DNA from: Planctomycetota bacterium
Lineage (GTDB): Bacteria > Planctomycetota > UBA1135 > GCA-002686595
DNA length: 36,293 nt
Assembly (NCBI GenBank): GCA_016872755.1
Contig: VGZE01000021.1
Location: 1 to 36,293 of the forward strand
Direction of reading: 5' to 3'
Made by a program: the position numbers and the translations under genes. Shown in pieces: positions 6,840 through 13,628 of the stretch (the stretch's first letter is position 1; every line of letters starts with the position of its first letter). Below the pieces are notes generated by a model that searched no databases, was not told the origin of the DNA, and saw nothing but the letters and a program-made list of their open reading frames with translations.

Positions 6840-9044
6840 TCACGCGCCAGCGCCAAGCGTCCTTCTCGAACCCCTTTTCAGCGCACCGACCGCCGCGAGC
6901 GCCAGCACCCACCAGGCCCCGGCGAGCACTTCGCGCAATCCGCCCGGCCCGCGTCGCGCAGGCGGAATCAGAGCCGCACAGCCGCCGCCACCGCCGCCAT
7001 CCTGTGCCGTGACCACGAAGCCGGCGCTCCACATCACCGCCTGCCCCTCCGGATCCGACACCATCACGCTCTTCGCGCCTGACGACAACGCCGGCAGGTA
7101 CGCGACCAGAGTGTGTTCATCGACGAAGCTGACGCCCTCGGCCTCGACTCCCCCCAGCCCGGTCGCCTCGTCCGCTCCGAACACGATCGTCATGTCCGGC
7201 GTGAAGTGCGCGCCGTGAACCGTGACGAAGGTGCCGGCGGCGCCGAGCGCGGGCTCGATGGCGGCGAGCACAGGGTCCGCTTCGGTCGAGTACGAAAAGA
7301 GCCCCGTCGCAACCGCTCCGCCGGGCAGCTCGAGCTCGAGCAGGTAAGGCCCGCCCGGTTTCCCGGGTGCGGTCCGAACCCGGACGCTCTCCTCGCCGAG
7401 CAGCTCGATCACATCCGCGGGTTGCCCGTCGATGCGAACCTGCAAGCCGAGCTCGTAGTTGTCGCCTTGCAGCAGGATCTCGGTGCCGCCCGCGGCGCTG
7501 CCGGCAATGGGAAAGATCGACTCGATCGAAGGGAGCACAGCGACCTGCACGGCATCGACGAGCCGCCCCTCAACGCCCGCGGCATCGACGACGACGAGAT
7601 CGTGCAAACCCAGGTGCGTCAGTGCGGTCGTCACGCGCAGCGTGTACTCGTCGAGCCACTCGAGTCCTTCGCCCTCCGCGTAGATCCGGTCCCCGAGCGC
7701 CACGTGCGCGCCCGGCCGAAAGCCGCTCCCCTCCACGAGCAGCACGGCGCCGCCGGCTTGGTCGATCGCCGCCGGGAGCACCGAACTCACGACGGGCGCC
7801 GGCGGCACGATCTCGACGGCGCCCGGGAGTCGTGCCGCGACGCCGCTGGAGGCCGTGACGACCAGGTCCGCGTTGCCGGGGGCGTGGCCCGGCGGCACGT
7901 GCAGCCAGAACTGCACCATGCCGTTCCACCAGGCCAGTACGCTGACCGAGATCGCGCCGTCGCTGCAAGCGAGCGTGCAATCGGGCAGCAACTGCGAGCC
8001 GTGCAGGAGAAAGGAGGTCGAGGCACCGCTCGGCGCGCGCAGCGGGAATGGATCGGAGGAGGTGCCGAGCAGGATCTCCTGCTCGGCTGGCACTTCGATG
8101 TTGCCTACGTCGGTGCTGTTTCCGGCCTGCACCGCGAACGGGAGGCCGAGTACGCTCGCAGCGAAGTTGGTCTGGATCGACCAACCCGCGGTCAAGTTGT
8201 GGGCGGCTACCGGCGCATCGAGTGGTCGCGCGTAAAGCCGGTACGCGTCGGGCACGAGACCGTCGATCTCGAACAGGCCGTTCGTCCCGCACAGCGCGCT
8301 GCCGGCCTGCCGACCCTCGGGATCGAGCGCCACGACCAATGCGCCGGCCACTGCGGCGCCATTGCTCGCGCGCATGACGCGACCGCGCAGCGCCCCGCTC
8401 GCACCCGATTCGGGATAGGCATCGCGCAGGCCGACGGCATCGTCGCAGGCCGGCGATCGGTGCAGCACCACGCTGGGATCGACGTACGGATACATCGTCG
8501 ATCCCGCCGAGCCGGAGTGGTCCAGCCCCAGCAGGTGCCCCAGCTCGTGCGTGGCGATGTCGGCGACGTCGAAGCGGCCGGGTTCGGCGGTGGTCGTGAA
8601 CTGGTAGCCCGCTCCATTGAACAGCACGTCGGCATCGGTGATGCGTCCCTGTCCGGTGAACCAGATCGGCGTCAGCGCAACGATCCCCGATCCGGGCGGG
8701 AAGTAGCCGGTCGCGTTCGTCTCGTCGAACAGCAGCAGGTGCAAGTCGTCCGCCCACCAATCCGTGCGCGCCTGCTGCGCGCTCGAGCTGTTTTCGATCA
8801 GCCGTGCGGTAGTGCCGTCGAGTTCGTTCCAGGCGCGGAATGCGCCGCGCAGCGCGGCGAACTCCTCGGATCCGTCGAGATCGTCCGAGCCCGCGGACTG
8901 GATCACGACGGAGATCGAAGCTGGATTCGACCAGTACAGCGGCTGCTTGTTCGACGGATTGTGCAACCGCACGTGCGACCACGCCAGCGCGGACAGCCCG
9001 CACAGCGCGGCCACGACCGCCACTCGTGCGAGGCCGGTTCGCAT
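6840..9044 (-). CDS. Secreted matrixin-type metalloprotease with TIG repeats and Gly-rich C-terminal anchor
   Basis: This encodes 734 residues from the ATG at 9044, which gives a signal peptide (residues 5-23). The long in-frame extension upstream overlaps the coupled gene and is rejected. The catalytic domain is about 24-212, with HELGHLLGLDH (H166, E167, H170, H176) and the Met-turn TMYPY (M184). Residues 217-275 look like a carboxypeptidase-regulatory beta domain. About 330-680 carry several IPT/TIG-type segments. The tail is distinctive: six glycines and Cys689, a linker, a hydrophobic stretch at about 703-723, then KRGSRR. This resembles GlyGly-CTERM or MYXO-CTERM surface-sorting tails, though it is not an exact match to any I know. 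It lacks the C-terminal domain shared by its neighbours. The start overlaps the preceding gene's stop (TGATG), implying translational coupling. Confidence 0.85.
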   Translation of the reverse strand: MRTGLARVAVVAALCGLSALAWSHVRLHNPSNKQPLYWSNPASISVVIQSAGSDDLDGSEEFAALRGAFRAWNELDGTTARLIENSSSAQQARTDWWADDLHLLLFDETNATGYFPPGSGIVALTPIWFTGQGRITDADVLFNGAGYQFTTTAEPGRFDVADIATHELGHLLGLDHSGSAGSTMYPYVDPSVVLHRSPACDDAVGLRDAYPESGASGALRGRVMRASNGAAVAGALVVALDPEGRQAGSALCGTNGLFEIDGLVPDAYRLYARPLDAPVAAHNLTAGWSIQTNFAASVLGLPFAVQAGNSTDVGNIEVPAEQEILLGTSSDPFPLRAPSGASTSFLLHGSQLLPDCTLACSDGAISVSVLAWWNGMVQFWLHVPPGHAPGNADLVVTASSGVAARLPGAVEIVPPAPVVSSVLPAAIDQAGGAVLLVEGSGFRPGAHVALGDRIYAEGEGLEWLDEYTLRVTTALTHLGLHDLVVVDAAGVEGRLVDAVQVAVLPSIESIFPIAGSAAGGTEILLQGDNYELGLQVRIDGQPADVIELLGEESVRVRTAPGKPGGPYLLELELPGGAVATGLFSYSTEADPVLAAIEPALGAAGTFVTVHGAHFTPDMTIVFGADEATGLGGVEAEGVSFVDEHTLVAYLPALSSGAKSVMVSDPEGQAVMWSAGFVVTAQDGGGGGGCAALIPPARRGPGGLREVLAGAWWVLALAAVGALKRGSRRTLGAGA

Positions 9045-9658
9045 CAGCGCCGCTCGACTTCCGACCGCTCCGCGCGCCGCTCGGCGCGCGTTCGCACGGC
9101 CGCCTCGATCTCGCGAACCATGCGCTCGTAAGGCAGCGGCGCCTGACGAGCGCCTTCGCTCGACGCTCCGGAACGCGGGTCGAGCAGGGCCAGCGAAGAC
9201 GTGTCGCGTGTCGCGAACGTGCGGCCGCGCGCATCGGTGTGCAGGCGCGCACAGCCCTGGGCGAGTCCTACGGGCAGGCGCATTCCGTCCGCGCCGGCCG
9301 CCGAGAGGAAGAGCACGCAGCGCTCGCCGGCGGCGAGAACTGGAACGCCGGCCAGCACCAGGCCGCGCCCGTCGGGGAGCACGCCGCCGGGCAGGCGCAC
9401 GACCCGCTGCGCGAGCGGATCGCCCAGATACGTGTGCGCGACGTCGAGCGTGAGCTCGGTCAGGATGCGGCCGCCCGGCCGCTCCAAAGCGCGAGCCTGG
9501 GTCACGCGAGCGTCCAGCACGAGCTCGGCTCCGTCGACGAGATCCGTCGTCGCCATGCGCACGACGGAACTGGCCCGCACGGCGGGCGCGTCGGTCGGGA
9601 CGCACATCAACACGAGCAGTGCCGCGGGGATGCCGACGAGAAGAGCTCGCAGTCGCAT
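9044..9658 (-). CDS. Small exported protein coupled to the metalloprotease
   Basis: This encodes 204 residues from the ATG at 9658, which starts a signal peptide (MRLRALLVGIPAALLVLMC); an ATG 13 codons upstream would hide it. The body has the pattern of an unnamed exported family often found next to matrixin proteases: DLVDGAELVLDARV, then ILTELTLDVAHTYLGD, then a VVRLPGG segment and a GERCVLFLS strand (all within residues about 37-120). This looks like a compact beta domain, followed by a charged helical tail from about 175. Stop and next start share one base (TGATG). It may be an inhibitor, chaperone or partner of the protease; that is inference from coupling only. I cannot give a biochemical function. 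Confidence 0.7.
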   Translation of the reverse strand: MRLRALLVGIPAALLVLMCVPTDAPAVRASSVVRMATTDLVDGAELVLDARVTQARALERPGGRILTELTLDVAHTYLGDPLAQRVVRLPGGVLPDGRGLVLAGVPVLAAGERCVLFLSAAGADGMRLPVGLAQGCARLHTDARGRTFATRDTSSLALLDPRSGASSEGARQAPLPYERMVREIEAAVRTRAERRAERSEVERR

Positions 9659-9750
9659 GATGGGGACGCCGAGACCGTGCTCGAGCACTCCAGGCACATC
9701 CGCAGATCTGCGAGCCGCGGGCGGGCGTGGCGTATGCCGCCGGGTCGCGA

Positions 9751-9768
9751 CCGCCGTGGGGACGGCGG
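9751..9768 (-). terminator. Hairpin between the calcium-loop protein and protease genes
   Basis: CCGCCGT (9751-9757) and ACGGCGG (9762-9768) form a 7-bp stem with a GGGG loop. It lies 160 bp beyond the stop of the gene ending at 9928 and 93 bp before the next start. It may end the first transcript or sit in the 5' leader of the second. No U-tract is present. The rest of 9659-9927 shows nothing else I can support. Confidence 0.3.
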
Positions 9769-9927
9769 CCGGGGGATGGGCGGCCTCTTGCGCTTGTCTC
9801 TAGTCGGGGGAATCGTCCGCCGTTGCAGCGCTTCTTGAGGACGAGTCCGTGCGCTCGCGATCCCGTCCCGAACGCGCACGATCGGCAGCTGGAAAGAATG
9901 ACCGGCGCGAGCGGGCGCGCCGCTCCG

Positions 9928-11625
9928 TCATGGCGCCAGCAGATGAACCACGCCGAGCTTCGAGAACGAGAACTGGCCGGCGGCGGCATCGACGATCACC
10001 CACTGCAGCGGGATTTCGGCGCCGTACAACTGCGGGTCGTTCTGCAAGACGACGGGCAACTTCGCGACCCCACCGCTGGGGCCGCTGCCGGTCGTCAGCA
10101 ACGTGAATCGCAGCATCGCGTTCTGGTACAGCGTGCAACCCGGCAACCCGAACAGCGCCAGATCCAGCGGCAGCGGCAGGCCGAGCCAGCTCGTCGTATC
10201 CGTGCCGACCAATAGCACGGCCGGCAGGCCTGGCGCGACGTTCTCCACGCGCAGATCGAAGCCGGTCGGCGCTCCGACGTGCGCATCGCCGCTGAAGCCG
10301 AGTTTCGGCTTGTTCGAGCCGGGGCCGCACGGCGTGCCGCTGTCGATGAACGAATTCTGGAACCAGCCCTGCGGAGCGACGGCGATGTCCCACACGAACG
10401 GAGTTCCGATGAAGAACGGGCTCGGCCCCGCGAGCTGCGAGTCATCGAACAGCGCGAAATCCAGCTCGCCTGCGTCGAGCGCGTCACCGTCGCCGTTCAG
10501 ATCGCGCAGCCGGTGCACGACGGCGTTGCTGCCGTCGATCGCGCCTAGATAGATGCCATCGCTCGCCGCATCGAGCCCGGTGATCTGGTCGACCACGAAA
10601 GGCGATCCGCTGGTCAGGCTGCCGTCGAAGTACGCGCGCACCTCGCCAGCCTCCTGGAGATCGCCGTCGGCGTTGAGGTCCACGCCGCGGAAGACCAGAC
10701 CGTTGACCGCCTGGCCGAGGATATTGAGGGCGTTGAAGCCCGCGGCCTGGTTGGTCGCGAAGTACCAAGCGGTCTGGCCGGACTCCTGGCGCGAAGCGAG
10801 GTAGTTCAGGCGAGCGTAGGCCTGGCCCTTGCCGCCCGGCCCGGGCAGCACGAGGCTGCGCAGCAGCCCGGACTGCCAATCAGCATTCTGCGGGAAAGCC
10901 GAGTTCTTGCCGGTGGCGTTCAGGAACAAGCGCGATTCGCCGGGGTCGGCGAGATCGGAGTCGGTATTCCGCTTCTCGAAGCGGAAGGCGGCCTCGTCAT
11001 CGCCCTGTACGTACGCGACGACCATGTTGCCGAAGCTGGCCAGACGCAGCAGATTGCTGCTGTCGAATGCCGCGCTTCCCGCATCGGTTTCGACCCATTG
11101 CACTCCGCCGGCGGGGATCAGCTTCTCGCTCTCGCCATCGTCGTTCGCATCGTCGTTGCCATTCAGGTCGATGCAGCGGAACAAGCCGCGCGCCACGCCG
11201 CCGTCGGAACACCACCAAATCGCGCCGTCGCTCGTGCTCGCCAACCCGTCCGGGCTGGTCGAGCCGTCGAGACCCAAGATGTAGCGGTAGCGCGAATCCT
11301 CGCCGATGTCGATGCGGCCGTTGCCGCTTTCATCGACGGCGCGGAAGAGCTGATCGCGCTGCGTGTCGATCCAGTAGAGGGCCGGGGTCCCGGCCTCGAG
11401 CCGCACCAGCGCACTGCGCGGACTCGAGAAGTTCGAGCCGCCCATGCCGTCGTAATACAGCACGCGCACCTCGTCCTGCGACTGGTAGCGACCGTCTCCG
11501 TCGAAGTCGGTCAGCCGGACGAGTTGATCCTGCGTCGTCTCGACGAGCAGGACGTCCGAGAGTTGCTGACCGAGCGCGGGAGCGGCGCCGAGTACGAACC
11601 ATCCGAGCAGCGAGCTACGAATCAT
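9928..11625 (-). CDS. Secreted protein with six calcium-type DxNxDG loops
   Basis: This encodes 565 residues. The ATG at 11625 starts a signal peptide ending ALG-QQ (about residue 20). Acidic loops of the DxDxDG or DxNxDGDxxxxGE type begin near D40, D98, D153, N220 (degenerate), D316 and D375. They recur between beta-strand pairs, which suggests a calcium-stabilised six-bladed propeller rather than EF-hand helices. Residues from about 440 to the end form the C-terminal beta domain shared with six other proteins in the window (here LGLPLPLDLALFGLPGC, then IPLQW). The next gene upstream, 11773-13491, is a paralog with the same loops and tail. No catalytic residues were recognised; a binding or structural surface role is inferred. 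Confidence 0.75.
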   Translation of the reverse strand: MIRSSLLGWFVLGAAPALGQQLSDVLLVETTQDQLVRLTDFDGDGRYQSQDEVRVLYYDGMGGSNFSSPRSALVRLEAGTPALYWIDTQRDQLFRAVDESGNGRIDIGEDSRYRYILGLDGSTSPDGLASTSDGAIWWCSDGGVARGLFRCIDLNGNDDANDDGESEKLIPAGGVQWVETDAGSAAFDSSNLLRLASFGNMVVAYVQGDDEAAFRFEKRNTDSDLADPGESRLFLNATGKNSAFPQNADWQSGLLRSLVLPGPGGKGQAYARLNYLASRQESGQTAWYFATNQAAGFNALNILGQAVNGLVFRGVDLNADGDLQEAGEVRAYFDGSLTSGSPFVVDQITGLDAASDGIYLGAIDGSNAVVHRLRDLNGDGDALDAGELDFALFDDSQLAGPSPFFIGTPFVWDIAVAPQGWFQNSFIDSGTPCGPGSNKPKLGFSGDAHVGAPTGFDLRVENVAPGLPAVLLVGTDTTSWLGLPLPLDLALFGLPGCTLYQNAMLRFTLLTTGSGPSGGVAKLPVVLQNDPQLYGAEIPLQWVIVDAAAGQFSFSKLGVVHLLAP

Positions 11626-11689
11626 GATGTGGGCCTGCGCCGGCGGCCTACCGGAGCAAGTGCGATATCCTACCAGACGGTCCCGCATG

Positions 11690-11733
11690 GCGCGCGAGCC
11701 GCCGCAACCCAGGGGCTGCGGCGGCTCGCGCGC
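11690..11733 (-). terminator. 17-bp hairpin between the calcium-loop paralogs
   Basis: Arms 11690-11706 and 11717-11733 are perfect complements around a 10-nt loop. The stem starts about 40 bp beyond the TAG at 11773-11775 and ends 65 bp before the next start, fitting a terminator or 3'-end protector of the upstream gene. No U-run follows. Confidence 0.5.
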
Positions 11734-11772
11734 GGAGGCCGCGCCCGGCGTGCGGGCGCAGTCAGGAAACGC

Positions 11773-13491
11773 CTATTGGTAAAGCGTCGCGACGCCCAGC
11801 TCGGTGAAACCAAGCAGCGTGCCGACCGGCTGGATCGTGATCCACTGCAGCGGGATCGGAACGCCGTTCAGGCCGGGATCGGCCGGAATCGTCAGCGTCT
11901 TCGACGCCACGCCTGAGGCATTGAGGAGGGCCGGCAACGAGAACGCGAGGTCCTGGTACAGCGTGCATCCGGGCAGACCCAGCACGGCCAGGTCCAACGG
12001 CAACGGCACACCCGCCCAGATCGTCGTCGAGGTCCCGATGTACAGCAAGGCCGGGATGAAGGGCAGGCCGTTCTCGACGCGCACGACGAAACTGCTCGTG
12101 CCGATCTTCGGCGTGCCGCTGGCGCGGATCCTGGGCAGCGGACCGTACTGCGAGCAGGCCGTGCCGCTGATTGCGAAGCCGAAGGGGAACGCGCCGGTAG
12201 GAGCGACGGCGATGTCGGCGACGAACGGAGGCAGCGCGAGCGGCGGAGCGCTCAGGTAGGTCACCGAGTCCCAGGCGTTGTTGAGCTGCTCGCCCGGTTC
12301 GTTCGCATCCCCGTTGGAGGTCAGGTCCTGGAAGAAGTGCACGCGGTTGGCGCCGTTGTAGTCGCCGACGTACATGCCGTCCGGACCGCCGTCGAGGCCG
12401 ACGACCTTGCCGATCTCGAAGGCGGTATAGGAGGTCGTGCTGCCGTCGTAGTACAGGATCACCTCGCCGGAGTCGTTGATGTCACCGTCGAGATTCAGGT
12501 CGATGCCGCGGTAGATCAGGCCGTTGATGCCCTGGCCGAGGTGGTTCTGCTTGAACTGGCTCGTGTTCGACGAGTCGCAGGCCAGGTAGTACATGCGCGT
12601 GCCGGACTCCGTGCGCGTCGCGACGTGCGACAGCCGGCCGTAGGTGTTGTTCGTCACCGACACGAGCAGGTCGCGCAGCAGGCCGCTGGCCCAGTCCGGG
12701 TGCTTGGGCAGCAGCGGGTTCTTGCCGGTCGCGTTGAGGAACAGCCGCGCCTCGCCCGCATCGAGCAGGTCGCCGTCGCCATTCTTGTCCTCGAAGCGGA
12801 AAGCCGCCTCGTCGAGCCCGTCCTCGTACGCGATCACGCCGTTGCCGTCCTCGGCCAGGCGTCGCAGGTTCGAAGCGTTCATCGACTGCGCACCGGCATC
12901 CGTTTCGACGAGGAAGCTGCCGCCCATGCCCTGGATCAACTGGACCGTCTCGCCGGCGTCCATCGCATCGCCGTCGCTGTTCAGGTCGGCGCAGCGGAAC
13001 AGGCCCTTGTCCTCCTCGGTGATGAACGCGACGGTGCCGCCGCTGAACCAGACCGCACCATCGGCGGTCACGCACAGACCGTCGCCGCCCATCTTCCCTT
13101 GCAGCGCGAAGTCGTAGAACAGCGTGACCTCCGCGCCGGTGAAGCGGCCGTCGCTGTTCACATCGGCGCCGCGCCAGATCGCGCCGAGGCCGTTGACCGG
13201 CACCGCCTGCACGATCTTCTGGTCGTACCAGTAGGCCACGGAGACTCCGCCCTCGGTCGTGAACTCGGCGGTCGTGACCCAGTTGCCCAGGTTCGTGTAG
13301 ACCTGCCCGAGCTCGTAGGGCGACGCCCATTGGCCGTCGGCATCGAGATCGCGAGCCACCAGGATCTGGTCCTGGGTCATGGAGTCGTCGATGATCAGCA
13401 GATCGCGTTGCGGCGCGACCTGAGCCAGTGCGGGAAGGGCGAGGGCGGCGAGCGCCAAGGAGTGGCGCAGCGGGTTCGATGGACGGGTCAT
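11773..13491 (-). CDS. Secreted protein with six calcium-type loops, paralog of 9928-11625
   Basis: This encodes 572 residues, with a signal peptide ending ALA-QV (about residue 24). Six acidic loops start at D48, D110, D169, D235, D331 and D389; examples are DLNSDGDAMDAGE and DKNGDGDLLDAGE. Strand-rich segments between the loops follow the same order as in the neighbouring paralog, and the phrase AAFRFE-(loop)-RLFLNATGKN is shared. The C-terminal 118 residues are the shared beta domain (GVPLPLDLAVLGLPGC, then IPADPGL and IPLQW). Predicted role: calcium-stabilised extracellular propeller; ligand unknown. The putative -10 element at 13559-13570 lies upstream. Tandem duplication explains the pair, but protein divergence suggests it is not recent. 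Confidence 0.75.
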   Translation of the reverse strand: MTRPSNPLRHSLALAALALPALAQVAPQRDLLIIDDSMTQDQILVARDLDADGQWASPYELGQVYTNLGNWVTTAEFTTEGGVSVAYWYDQKIVQAVPVNGLGAIWRGADVNSDGRFTGAEVTLFYDFALQGKMGGDGLCVTADGAVWFSGGTVAFITEEDKGLFRCADLNSDGDAMDAGETVQLIQGMGGSFLVETDAGAQSMNASNLRRLAEDGNGVIAYEDGLDEAAFRFEDKNGDGDLLDAGEARLFLNATGKNPLLPKHPDWASGLLRDLLVSVTNNTYGRLSHVATRTESGTRMYYLACDSSNTSQFKQNHLGQGINGLIYRGIDLNLDGDINDSGEVILYYDGSTTSYTAFEIGKVVGLDGGPDGMYVGDYNGANRVHFFQDLTSNGDANEPGEQLNNAWDSVTYLSAPPLALPPFVADIAVAPTGAFPFGFAISGTACSQYGPLPRIRASGTPKIGTSSFVVRVENGLPFIPALLYIGTSTTIWAGVPLPLDLAVLGLPGCTLYQDLAFSLPALLNASGVASKTLTIPADPGLNGVPIPLQWITIQPVGTLLGFTELGVATLYQ

Positions 13492-13558
13492 GGGGATGCT
13501 TCGTGGGTGCTGTGGTCGGGTGGGGTCCCAGGCGGCCGCCGACGCGGCTGCGGGCCCT

Positions 13559-13570
13559 CGATTCTATCCG
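13559..13570 (-). promoter_or_regulatory. Putative promoter element CGGATAGAATCG
   Basis: This minus-strand 12-mer is identical to that at 19274-19285 and contains the TAGAATCG seen at 3810-3817. It ends 67 bp before the start of the calcium-loop protein gene. TAGAAT fits a -10 box. No convincing -35 at 16-18 bp was found. Confidence 0.4.
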
Positions 13571-13581
13571 AGGGAACAGCG

Positions 13582-13604
13582 TGCCGAAGCATCAAGTTTC
13601 GGCA
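13582..13604 (-). terminator. Hairpin after the M28 peptidase pair
   Basis: TGCCGAA (13582-13588) and TTCGGCA (13598-13604) form a 7-bp stem with a 9-nt loop, 24 bp beyond the TGA at 13629-13631. It probably closes the two-gene peptidase transcript. There is only a short T-rich stretch after it, so the call is tentative. Confidence 0.4.
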
Positions 13605-13628
13605 AGGAATACGCGTGCTGACGCGCCC

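Noticed and set aside
6391-7218. Long plus-strand open frame through the 80-bp array, with repeated peptides
   Set aside because: The 80-bp period shifts frame each unit, the peptide is low-complexity Arg/Ala/Pro, and the right part is antisense to the metalloprotease gene.
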